Source of the DNA: Prevotella aurantiaca JCM 15754
GTDB taxonomy: Bacteria > Bacteroidota > Bacteroidia > Bacteroidales > Bacteroidaceae
Reading direction: 5' to 3'
Length of the DNA: 64,000 bases
NCBI RefSeq assembly: GCF_000614025.1
Contig: NZ_BAKF01000002.1
Span: 62,001 to 126,000 of the forward strand
Part shown: piece by piece, positions 56,010 through 63,479 of the stretch
How positions within the stretch are numbered: the first letter of the stretch is position 1
Layout of the letters: every line of letters begins with the position of its first letter
Notes under the pieces: generated by a model
Seen by the model: the letters and a program-made list of their open reading frames with translations, nothing else
What the model was told of the DNA's origin: nothing
The model's database searches: none
Program-made: the position numbers and the translations under genes

Positions 56010-56017
56010 TACCTTTG
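56010..56017 (+). promoter_or_regulatory. -7 box of the tRNA gene
   Basis: TACCTTTG, 21 bp upstream of the tRNA 5' end. Confidence 0.6.
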
Positions 56018-56038
56018 CAGCCGTATTTAATAAATACT

Positions 56039-56112
56039 GGACTTGTAGCTCAGTTGGTTAGAGCAACAGACTCATAATCTGGAGGTCCCTGGTTCAAGCC
56101 CAGGCTGGTCCA
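56039..56112 (+). tRNA. tRNA with anticodon CAU (Met or lysidine-Ile2)
   Basis: Cloverleaf from GGACTTG to discriminator A at 56112. D-arm TAGCTCAGTTGGTTAGAGCA, anticodon loop CTCATAA on the ACAGA/TCTGG stem, T-arm CCTGGTTCAAGCCCAGG. The acceptor stem has one T-T mismatch and one G-T pair. CCA is not encoded. A CAU anticodon may be elongator Met or Ile2 (C modified to lysidine); the T-arm with TTCAAG slightly favours Ile2, but I cannot decide. Confidence 0.9.
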
Positions 56113-56648
56113 CGTTAATAATCAAGCACTTACAGAGTTTCTGTAGGTGCTTTTTCTTTTTCTCGGAAAACAATGGGAAAACACATTGCTTTTGAAAACT
56201 CCATGATTTTTCAATAAGCTTGACATCATACCATTCCAAGTAAAGCATGTAAATAAGGTTTTTCTGAGTATCAAAATACGCTTTGGGAAAACATTGACGG
56301 AAGATTTTCTTTGATAAATTGCTCGCAGGTTAACTTCTCTTGTTGTTCTTCCTTGTCGCTCTTCTCCATCCATCCCACTCCATCACTCTATATTTGCCCC
56401 GATGATGCGATAACTCGTTCATTAGGGGCCAATTTTTGTACCTTTTTGTTAATTCCTGTAAAGAAACCGTACATAAAAAACCTTCTCAGTTTTTGGCCAA
56501 TAACACAAAAAAAACACTCGGTTAAAACAGACTACCTTTACCATAGAATTCCTAATCACGGGAGTTCAAAGATGGTTCGTGAACCAAGAACTGAAGTTAA
56601 ATCGGAAAGTCAGGAAGTACAACTGGCCGCCCACAAACTAAATTATGT
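56113..56648. other. Probable left end of a tRNA-linked mobile element
   Basis: 536 bp without a supported gene. A 13-bp hairpin (AAGCACTTACAGA, loop GTT, complement with a wobble, then T-rich) at 56124-56152 could terminate the tRNA transcript. Near-direct repeats GGAAAACAATG/GGGAAAACACATT at 56164-56185 and GGGAAAACATTG at 56284-56295 may be recombinase binding arms. No integrase reading frame is present here, so one would lie beyond the window. Confidence 0.45.
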
Positions 56649-56963
56649 ATGACAAGAGTAGTAACAATAGAGCAGTTGCTCGAAAAACCCATCTGTATGA
56701 TGTCAGGAGAAGAATTTGTTTTGCTCCTGCAGAACGCGGAGAAACAAACGGCAAAGGTACCTGTCGAGGTAGTAGCAGAGAGACATTACGAACACGGCAT
56801 CGCTGGCATTGCCAAGATTTTCGGTTGCAGTATACCCACTGCCAACAGAATAAAGAAGAGCGGCGTGATTGATTCTGCCATCACCCAGGTAGGACGCAAA
56901 ATCGTCGTTGACTCCGAGTTGGCACTGAGTCTTGCGAAGGAGGCTGGTGCCATAAAGGGCTAA
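56649..56963 (+). CDS. DUF3853 family protein, helix-turn-helix/excisionase-like
   Basis: 104 residues. The C-terminal half HGIAGIAKIFGCSIPTANRIKKSG-type sequence is a helix-turn-helix, followed by IDSAITQVGRKIVVDSELAL, matching the DUF3853 family. These small proteins occur at the ends of Bacteroidales integrative and mobilisable elements, and may act as excisionase or regulator (inference). Start ATG at 56649. From here the base composition is visibly richer in G and C than the chromosome upstream. Followed 24 bp later by the next element gene. Confidence 0.75.
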   Translation: MTRVVTIEQLLEKPICMMSGEEFVLLLQNAEKQTAKVPVEVVAERHYEHGIAGIAKIFGCSIPTANRIKKSGVIDSAITQVGRKIVVDSELALSLAKEAGAIKG

Positions 56964-56987
56964 ATCAGTCATAAATATCAATAAGGT

Positions 56988-57437
56988 ATGACCTACATAG
57001 ACTATATGAAACAGTTCTGGCGAGCGGCATCAGTCCGTCCGTTCCCTGCGAGCGAGGTGGCGTTGTATGCATTCCTTGTGAACGAGTGCAACGCTCACTT
57101 CTGGAAGATGCCCGTGCCGTGCCCTACTTTGCGTATATGCGAGTCACTGCGCATTTCAAAGCAGACTGCGATAACCGCAAGGAAACATCTTGCAGAGTGT
57201 GGACTCATCCAGTTCACCAATGGCAAGTCCCGTTTTCTACCGTCTGAATATTCACTGCTTGACTTGACGGCAGACTTGACGCATGGCTTGACCCTTAATA
57301 ATAATAAAGGTAAAGACAAAGATTATTGTAAAACTCAAAAAACGAATTCGTACTATGATTCAAATTCCAGCAAAAATAGACGTAGGGCAGTTGAAGTCCA
57401 TACTACTTCAGCGGAGGATTACGAAACCGCGTTTTAG
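56988..57437 (+). CDS. Element protein with winged-helix-like N-terminus
   Basis: 149 residues. The first 90 look like a small replication or regulator domain: EVALYAFLVNECNAHFW near 23-39 and a helix-turn-helix LRISKQTAITARKHLAECGLI near 53-73, then a Gly-free strand KSRFLPSEYSLLDL. The tail is low-complexity (NNNKGKDKD, DSNSSKNRRR). It overlaps the following ATPase gene by 83 bp, an unusually long overlap. Probably part of the replication module of the element; no named family recognised. Confidence 0.65.
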   Translation: MTYIDYMKQFWRAASVRPFPASEVALYAFLVNECNAHFWKMPVPCPTLRICESLRISKQTAITARKHLAECGLIQFTNGKSRFLPSEYSLLDLTADLTHGLTLNNNKGKDKDYCKTQKTNSYYDSNSSKNRRRAVEVHTTSAEDYETAF

Positions 57438-58035
57438 ACTGCCCATGTCGCCCCAACAGGCATACGACAGTCTGCTTGCAGCGACCATCGCGGAAGTGGA
57501 GTATCGCTGCCGAAGTTTCCAAGAGAACGTCGACGTTAAGGCTCAGCTGCAACAGATAGCCAACTGGCTGACGAGTGACAGCAGTAAGTTCGGCATACTG
57601 TTATGTGGTGAATGTGGTAATGGCAAGAGCACTTTGGTCAAAGCGTTTCAACAGTTGCTGAACCTCCTGTCCATTCCCAATCCTATCGGACAAGGTAACT
57701 ATGGGATTCAGATTACTGACTCCAAATACATTGCCCATCTTGCCAAGACCGACTACAAGGCATTCGTACAACTCTCTCAGAAGAACATGCTCGGCATTGA
57801 TGACCTTGGCACCGAGCCGCAGGAGGTCATGGATTTTGGCAACGTGGTCACCCCAGTCATTGACCTGCTCACAAAGCGATATGACGAGCAGTTGTTTACC
57901 ATCATTACCACCAATCTCACACCGAAACAGATTCGTGAGCATTATGGCGACCGTATCGCTGACCGACTCAATGAGATGGTAGAGAAGATTATTTTCAAGA
58001 ATGGTACATACCGATCCGACAAATCTCTAATCTAA
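57355..58035 (+). CDS. DnaC-like replication ATPase
   Basis: 226 residues. P-loop ATPase with Walker A GECGNGKSTLVKAF near residues 86-99 and Walker B LGIDDLGTEP near 144-153. The sensor-like TIITTNLTPKQIREHYGDRIADRLNEM follows, typical of IstB/DnaC helicase loaders. The ATG at 57355 keeps the conserved KPRFRLPMSPQQAYDSL segment; an ATG at 57445, just after the previous stop, would lose it. Likely function is loading a helicase during replication of the excised element (inference). Confidence 0.82.
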   Translation: MIQIPAKIDVGQLKSILLQRRITKPRFRLPMSPQQAYDSLLAATIAEVEYRCRSFQENVDVKAQLQQIANWLTSDSSKFGILLCGECGNGKSTLVKAFQQLLNLLSIPNPIGQGNYGIQITDSKYIAHLAKTDYKAFVQLSQKNMLGIDDLGTEPQEVMDFGNVVTPVIDLLTKRYDEQLFTIITTNLTPKQIREHYGDRIADRLNEMVEKIIFKNGTYRSDKSLI

Positions 58036-58041
58036 TTTTAT

Positions 58042-58893
58042 ATGGAAAAGAAAAAGATTCACTATTGCTTCATTCTGTCAGAAGAACAGATGAAGTTTCT
58101 CCGCAGCAAGAAGTACAAGATAGACCGCATGGAATGCTTCATGTCGCTTATTGCTCTTGCCGAATGTGAGCCGAAACTGGTACAGGTCAGCAAGACTCAA
58201 CAGGTTGAAATCTTGCGCGGCCAGTTAATGGTTGACAACACCCAGTTGGCGAAACTCTGGAACAAAGACCGCAAGACGGTTCCTAAGATTCTGGAGGCGA
58301 TGGAGTCTCTGGGGATTTCCTCTTCGCAGAAGGTAGGAGAAAATCGCGTCTACACGCTGCAATCTCTGTCTGGCTGGTACGTTGATGGCACTCTCATAAC
58401 CAATCCCTTCGGTATAAGGCGTAGTTCCGATGGCTCGGGAATCTTCCACACGGAAGTTCCGCCTGTCAGGGTCATCACCATTGAGAGCGATGAGACATCC
58501 AAGGATGCCAAAAACACGGTCACGGAAGAGAAGGTTGCTGACGGAAAATCTTCCTCTGATAGTATCGAGAGTAAGACTTCGCCTGTCTCTAATTCCATGT
58601 CCCATCTGTCATCACAATCTAATGATAGTGCAGACGAGGACAAATCTGGCGATGATGCTGATTCTTCCATTTGCTCTTCAACTCCTTCTTCCTCACGTTC
58701 AGAAAGCCACTTCAATTATGCTGTCAGCCCTTCTTCGTCAGAAGGAGCCGAAGGCAATCAGAATGAAGGGAAGGGAAAAGAGAATGAGGATGTACCGCAG
58801 CAGCTGGGAGGTCAATCTTCACAGATTAACGGCAATCCTAAGGGTAATAACAAGCCCTACGGCAGTAATATTCCCAATGGCTACCACTCTTAA
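58042..58893 (+). CDS. Element protein with winged helix and Ser-rich tail
   Basis: 283 residues. N-terminal part (1-110) reads as a winged helix: QLAKLWNKDRKTVPKILEAMESLGI near 73-97, then a beta hairpin ENRVYTLQSLSGWYVDG. The remaining 150 residues are acidic and Ser-rich (SSSDSIESKTSPVSNS, SICSSTPSSSRSES) and probably disordered. It lies 6 bp after the ATPase gene. It may be a DNA-binding accessory for replication or transfer. No named family recognised. Confidence 0.65.
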   Translation: MEKKKIHYCFILSEEQMKFLRSKKYKIDRMECFMSLIALAECEPKLVQVSKTQQVEILRGQLMVDNTQLAKLWNKDRKTVPKILEAMESLGISSSQKVGENRVYTLQSLSGWYVDGTLITNPFGIRRSSDGSGIFHTEVPPVRVITIESDETSKDAKNTVTEEKVADGKSSSDSIESKTSPVSNSMSHLSSQSNDSADEDKSGDDADSSICSSTPSSSRSESHFNYAVSPSSSEGAEGNQNEGKGKENEDVPQQLGGQSSQINGNPKGNNKPYGSNIPNGYHS

Positions 58894-59178
58894 CCTGGAG
58901 AACATCGGCAAGCGACCTGCTCTGTCCAATCATCCCAGAGGACGTTTGATAGGTAACCGCTCTACAGGTTCCAAAGCGGGCCTTGCTGCATCAAGGGCAA
59001 CTTGCAGGTTAAAAGGCCCGATTATTTATAGGGACTTTTCGAGAAATCCTTTTGTATTACAATCTGCCTGACCGCAGTTTTGTAATCCTAAAAGTTTCTC
59101 TGGCTACTCGCAAGCTCGCAGCCGATGCCCATCTTTACAAACTAATTTTAATCATCCATCTAACTATCAGTAATCAAT
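58894..59178 (+). other. Candidate oriT or structured leader upstream of mob genes
   Basis: 285 bp before the mobC-like gene. An 8-bp perfect stem CGGGCCTT/AAGGCCCG (58977-58984 and 59013-59020) encloses an inner TGCA pair. Downstream AT-rich sequence follows, then CTCGCAAGCTCGCAG near 59107. Bacteroides mobilisable elements carry oriT beside their mob genes, so this is the best candidate region. Confidence 0.4.
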
Positions 59179-59586
59179 ATGAAGAAGAAAAAGATTATCA
59201 GAAAGCCACCTACAAGGGTGCATACCTTTCGTTGTACCGACGAGGAATATGAAGTGTTGAAGAATCTGGCGCAGAAGTGCGGTCTCAGTCTGAGCCGCTA
59301 TGTCGTGGAGACAGGCTTGAAGCATCACCCACGCCAGCGACTGACTCCAGAGGAATGCCATGCCCTTGACTCACTCATGACGGCAAGGCAGGATTTGGTA
59401 AAGGTGTCCAATGCCCTGAACGGCAAAACGGACGAGGAAAAACTGCGTATGTTCAAGAGCGGGAAGTTCATGAACTGGTGGATTATGGCTGTCGCAGGTC
59501 TCATCCAACATTGGCAACACATAGAGGAGAACATCACCTCTTCTGTGCAGACCAAATCAAATAAAGGAAAGAAAACTGCCCCATGA
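59179..59586 (+). CDS. MobC-like relaxosome accessory protein
   Basis: 135 residues, basic start MKKKKIIRKPPTRVHTFRCTD, then a ribbon-helix-helix-like region EEYEVLKNLAQKCGLSLSRY (near 22-41) typical of MobC/MobA accessory proteins, which bind oriT and aid nicking. Its ATG-TGA end overlaps the relaxase start (ATGA at 59583-59586), so the pair is coupled. Part of a mob module rather than a self-transfer system. Confidence 0.78.
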   Translation: MKKKKIIRKPPTRVHTFRCTDEEYEVLKNLAQKCGLSLSRYVVETGLKHHPRQRLTPEECHALDSLMTARQDLVKVSNALNGKTDEEKLRMFKSGKFMNWWIMAVAGLIQHWQHIEENITSSVQTKSNKGKKTAP

Positions 59587-60845
59587 TAATGCTTGCCAAA
59601 GTCGGTGCCTATGGCGGCAATGCCGTCAGGTACGCAATGGAGAAAGAGAAGGCAAAAGTAGTCAAGGTGAACCACCTGCCCGAAGGTCTTGATGCCACTT
59701 CTATCTGGTACAGAATGAAGCATCACTGTCAGCTCCATCAACAGGACAGAACCGTGGGGAGGAAATTGGAACGCTTCATGGTGTCTTTCGTCTTGTCCCC
59801 GTCAAAAGAAGAGTCAAAGGACTTCACCATGCAGGACTGGGCAGACCTTCAGAATGAGAGCCTGGAAGTTCTGGACTCCGTCGGACTTTTATCCAAGGGT
59901 TTTACGGAAGAGGTCAAGACCAATTTCCACGGCTCCATGAATGTAGGTGCCCTGCACTCAGACTCCAAGTCAGGGACGCTCCACCTTCACGTGGACTGCT
60001 GCCGTGTGGACCTCGATGGCAGCACCAACGATGTCCACGATATTCACAAAAGGGCGATGATGGCTGCGGAGATTATCAACATGAGGCATGGCTGGAAACA
60101 ACCGCAAGAGATACGCGACATGCGCCAGCAAGAGATAGCCGAGTTTTGCGAATACACCCTGCGTAATATGGAGCGTTTCGATACAGACTACTACTTCAAG
60201 CTGCTCCGCATGAAAGGCTATGAGATTACACCAAAGTACGCCAAGCAGAAGAAACTCGTGGGCTACACCATCGGCAAGAATGCCTCCGTCTTCAAGGTTT
60301 CCGCCATCGGACGCAAGTTCATGGCATCAAGGTTGGAAAATACGTGGAGGAAACTCCATCCGCAGTCGGTTCAGTCCAGACTGCGCCCTGCCATTCCTGT
60401 CAACACGTTTGTTGCCAAGCCTGTCCGTCCAGTTGTACCAAAAACGACTACCACTCAGCCCAGGGTTCAACCAACACCGTTCGTTCTGCCACCCAAGCCC
60501 ACACCGACCAATGCTGTCTATGACATAAAGGTTGGTGATGAGACCTTTAAGGTGGAGATACCAGATGCCATCAAAGACCTCTTCATAAACGATGCACAGG
60601 TACCAGAGGACAACGATCTCGCGACTATAAAGGATGTTTCTCGTGTCGCCATGTTGCTCTTTGTTGGCTACATTGACGCTGCCACATCGATGTCCGAATC
60701 ATGTGGCGGAGGTGGTGGCTCCGCACCGTCCTCAGGTTGGGGCAAGGATAATGATGAGGACGAACGCCAGTACGCTCGCCGTTGTCTGAAGATGGCTCAC
60801 TCTATGTGTAAACCTAAGCCACGCAGACGTGGATATCATCGTTAA
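59583..60845 (+). CDS. Relaxase/mobilisation nuclease (MobB-like)
   Basis: 420 residues. The N-terminus MIMLAKVGAYGGNAVRYAMEK provides the candidate catalytic Tyr. The metal-binding histidines are in GTLHLHVDCCRVD near residues 127-139 (HxH). These match the relaxase family of Bacteroides mobilisable elements, which nicks DNA at oriT. The C-terminal third has a Pro/Thr-rich linker (VPKTTTTQPRVQPTPF) and a Gly-Ser-rich segment (CGGGGGSAPSSG). Base composition is clearly higher in GC than the core genome. No coupling protein is visible, so it likely uses a helper element. Confidence 0.85.
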   Translation: MIMLAKVGAYGGNAVRYAMEKEKAKVVKVNHLPEGLDATSIWYRMKHHCQLHQQDRTVGRKLERFMVSFVLSPSKEESKDFTMQDWADLQNESLEVLDSVGLLSKGFTEEVKTNFHGSMNVGALHSDSKSGTLHLHVDCCRVDLDGSTNDVHDIHKRAMMAAEIINMRHGWKQPQEIRDMRQQEIAEFCEYTLRNMERFDTDYYFKLLRMKGYEITPKYAKQKKLVGYTIGKNASVFKVSAIGRKFMASRLENTWRKLHPQSVQSRLRPAIPVNTFVAKPVRPVVPKTTTTQPRVQPTPFVLPPKPTPTNAVYDIKVGDETFKVEIPDAIKDLFINDAQVPEDNDLATIKDVSRVAMLLFVGYIDAATSMSESCGGGGGSAPSSGWGKDNDEDERQYARRCLKMAHSMCKPKPRRRGYHR

Positions 60846-60866
60846 ACCATAACAAAACAAGAATCT

Positions 60867-61460
60867 ATGATTAAGAACAGTAAAAACAACGAATCCATGC
60901 CAGACTTCAATGATATGATGAACGAAGTTGAGCAGGAGATGGTACTACAAGAGGCCGAGGAAAGTGTCATTGACAAAGTACCCGACCTCAAAACGTTGAA
61001 TACCAACATCGAGAATGCAACAGCAACCTGGGTGAACGCTACTCTTCAACTGGAGTCGGCAATCCAGCAGTATCAACGAGCAGAAAGGAAGCTGGAAGCT
61101 TCAGTAACAACAATCCGAGGTAAGGTTGATACTATCAATGACCATATCGATAACGTTATGGAAAATGCCCCGACCAAGTTGCATGTTTCCGTTTCTGTCT
61201 CTGACCCCGACATGAAGAAGATACAGGAAATGTTCGACAAGGAACATGAATGGGTCGTCGCCCAGATGCAGGTACACCTTACCCAAGTCAACAATATGCT
61301 AATCGAAGAGCACAGGAAGACCATGGAGCGTTACAAGGAATATGATGGTTGTTATCTCGGCTATCGTGTACAGTGGTTCTTTTGGCTCTTCTTCGCTATA
61401 GGTTTCTCTGTGGTTGTTGGAGGTATTGCAATGCTAATAGCACTACATTACGGGAAATAG
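60867..61460 (+). CDS. Coiled-coil protein with C-terminal membrane anchor
   Basis: 197 residues. Long heptad-like segment (about 20-150, with ESAIQQYQRAERKLEASVTT and MQVHLTQVNNMLIEEHRK) and one C-terminal helix WFFWLFFAIGFSVVVGGIAM (near 170-189). It lies 21 bp after the relaxase gene and before a terminator, so it closes the mob operon. It may tether the relaxosome to the membrane or act in coupling (inference); no named family. Confidence 0.65.
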   Translation: MIKNSKNNESMPDFNDMMNEVEQEMVLQEAEESVIDKVPDLKTLNTNIENATATWVNATLQLESAIQQYQRAERKLEASVTTIRGKVDTINDHIDNVMENAPTKLHVSVSVSDPDMKKIQEMFDKEHEWVVAQMQVHLTQVNNMLIEEHRKTMERYKEYDGCYLGYRVQWFFWLFFAIGFSVVVGGIAMLIALHYGK

Positions 61461-61471
61461 CAAAATGACAG

Positions 61472-61504
61472 AAGAGCAGCTCCAAGCGGAACTGCTCTTT
61501 TGTT
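61472..61504 (+). terminator. Terminator of the mob operon
   Basis: Arms AAGAGCAG...CTGCTCTT with an internal TCC/GGA pair and a T-rich 3' side. Confidence 0.75.
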
Positions 61505-61521
61505 TGCAACCTCTGAATTTT

Positions 61522-61551
61522 GCAAACGAAACTGCAAACGAAACTGCAAAC
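61522..61551. repeat. 12-bp tandem direct repeat, about 2.5 copies
   Basis: GCAAACGAAACT occurs at 61522-61533 and 61534-61545, followed by a partial GCAAAC. It lies in the gap between the mob operon terminator and the stop of the convergent AlbA_2 gene. It may be iteron-like, or trivial. Confidence 0.7.
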
Positions 61552-61554
61552 AAG

Positions 61555-63279
61555 CTACTTTTGTATTCTCTTGTATCTCACATTGTTAGGGATGCTATCT
61601 TCCGTTTGCTCTATCTCTTTTTCTTGGACTAATTCTGCAAACAGACGCGATACCATTGAGCGGTCTTTTTCTTGCAATTTTAGCAATTCACGAGCTTCGG
61701 TATTGTTAATCGTATCAATTGAATCCAGATACCTTAGAATAGCCTCTTTCTGTCGAGCCTTATTCTGTTTCTTCCTCTTTACGTAGTCTATCTTGTCTTC
61801 TGTGCTTTTGCGCTTGCTGACATGAAGTATGTAGACTAAACCAGAAGTTTTACCTGTTGACTCGACGAATCCCAATTCTTGCAAGTTGTCCAATATGGTC
61901 TGTAGACGATATTGGCTGATATTTGGCGTTTCTGCCAATTCTGCCAATGTTACTTTTCCTCGTTTAACAATCTCCGATAAAACGAAAAGCTGGTCTAACT
62001 TCAGTGAACGTCCTGCTTTATTTTCATAGAGGAGTGACAACTCTATCAATTTCTCCGTCTTTACCTCCGCCTTAATACGGAAGATAACTGAAGTCTCTGT
62101 TTCTTCAGGCATAGGCAGTGCCTTTCCTTTCTTCAACAAGTCTGTGAAAATCTTGTCAAAACCGCTTCCTGCTTTCTCTGCCAATCCGATTTCACGCAGA
62201 ATGTCCATTACATTGGGATTTCTGGGATTGGTTTTACGCAGATAGTTATCCACCGTCACACCTTCAGGGAATGTGCCTGGGCTTTCTATTTCAAGGTAGC
62301 CTCCATCATCATATTTGCGGATTTCAATAATCTGCTGGCGACTTATATCCCTATGAGCCAAAGCGTTGATAAGCAGCTCGCGAATAACAATCTCGGAATA
62401 ATCTTCTACGTATTCTCGGAATAATCCAAAGACGAACTCCTTCTGCTTTATTTCTGCCTTCAACTGATTGAAACAACCTTCTGCTACCTCTACGATGTTG
62501 CCTTTATATTCGTATGGGCGATAAGTGCCATCCGAGAAATAGTGGATGTATTTCACCTGATAATAAGGCAATTCTCTCAGAGCTCGGTCATTACCTATAA
62601 ATAGCAAACCTGTCGTTGTCGGCAGAATCCCATCATTGTCTTCTCGTATCATTCCAAGTGAGTCCAAAAGATCTTCATCCGTCTTGTCAAGATACGGACT
62701 CTCGGCATTTTTTGCTTCAATAAGGTTTCGCAACCGTGCAAGACGCTTTTGGTCAATCCAGTCTTTCCCTACTTTCCACGTCTGTTGGTCATAGACTATC
62801 ATACCTTTCTCTGCCAAGATTGTTGACATTTCGTATGGTTCAATGGGTCTGTTGCCATCATTGGAACGGATAAGGAATTCTCCACGGCTGGTACGATGCA
62901 TCTGGCTGGAGAAAGGTATTTCAAGTAGCAGCAAGTCACATCCGTCAACCTTCAGTGTATGAGGAATAAGAGTAATGGTGGGGAAAGTCCTATCCTGTAC
63001 CTGTTTGATAAGGTCAAACACTTTCTGATTATCATACTTGAACTCTTGGTTGACTTCCTTGGTTCCGTCAACAATTCCCACAAATAGAAATCCGCCTTTT
63101 AGATTTGCAAAAGCCACCACATCACGAGCCATTTCCTCATAGTTCGGCGCGAAGTTCTTGTGCGACTTGCCGAAAGCTCGTTTGTCTTCAAGTTGTTCTT
63201 TGAAATCCATGATGTCACACTCTCCCTTTTCCAAAAGAGAGTAGAACCATTGCATGCTAAGTTTTGTATATTTCTTCAT
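61555..63279 (-). CDS. AlbA_2 domain protein with HATPase-type domain and winged helices
   Basis: 574 residues. AlbA_2 (Schlafen-like) domain: MDFKEQL near 24, EMARDVVAFANLKGGFLFVG near 49-68 with GTKEV. Then a RecG-like/HATPase_c_4 region: IRELLINALAHRDIS near 290-305, IESPGTFPEGVTVDNYLR, and REIGLAEKAGSGFDKIF near 350. Two C-terminal winged helices follow (KVTLAELAETPNISQYRLQT; EARELLKLQEKDRSMVSR). Such proteins are usually called ATP-binding transcriptional regulators, but many sit in defence islands. The gene runs against the mob operon as element cargo, next to a HerA-like ATPase. Confidence 0.8.
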   Translation of the reverse strand: MKKYTKLSMQWFYSLLEKGECDIMDFKEQLEDKRAFGKSHKNFAPNYEEMARDVVAFANLKGGFLFVGIVDGTKEVNQEFKYDNQKVFDLIKQVQDRTFPTITLIPHTLKVDGCDLLLLEIPFSSQMHRTSRGEFLIRSNDGNRPIEPYEMSTILAEKGMIVYDQQTWKVGKDWIDQKRLARLRNLIEAKNAESPYLDKTDEDLLDSLGMIREDNDGILPTTTGLLFIGNDRALRELPYYQVKYIHYFSDGTYRPYEYKGNIVEVAEGCFNQLKAEIKQKEFVFGLFREYVEDYSEIVIRELLINALAHRDISRQQIIEIRKYDDGGYLEIESPGTFPEGVTVDNYLRKTNPRNPNVMDILREIGLAEKAGSGFDKIFTDLLKKGKALPMPEETETSVIFRIKAEVKTEKLIELSLLYENKAGRSLKLDQLFVLSEIVKRGKVTLAELAETPNISQYRLQTILDNLQELGFVESTGKTSGLVYILHVSKRKSTEDKIDYVKRKKQNKARQKEAILRYLDSIDTINNTEARELLKLQEKDRSMVSRLFAELVQEKEIEQTEDSIPNNVRYKRIQK

Positions 63280-63479
63280 CTTCTATATCATTATAACGTA
63301 TGAAATACCGTTGATATTATGATATTTAGGCTTATATTCTGATGCCGTTATCAGATATCTCGATAGACGTAGACAATTCTGCCAATAGTGGAATCCATGT
63401 TCCCACACGGTAATGGCATTGAACCATTTCCAACTTTGAATTTGTTGCCAGCATATTACTCGTATAAAGATGTCGCTGT

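Noticed and set aside
56311-56652. 113-codon open frame at the left end of the mobile element
   Set aside because: Its composition is irregular and it has no domain or ribosome signal. The end overlaps the supported DUF3853 start. Only the last 30 codons look protein-like, which is not enough.
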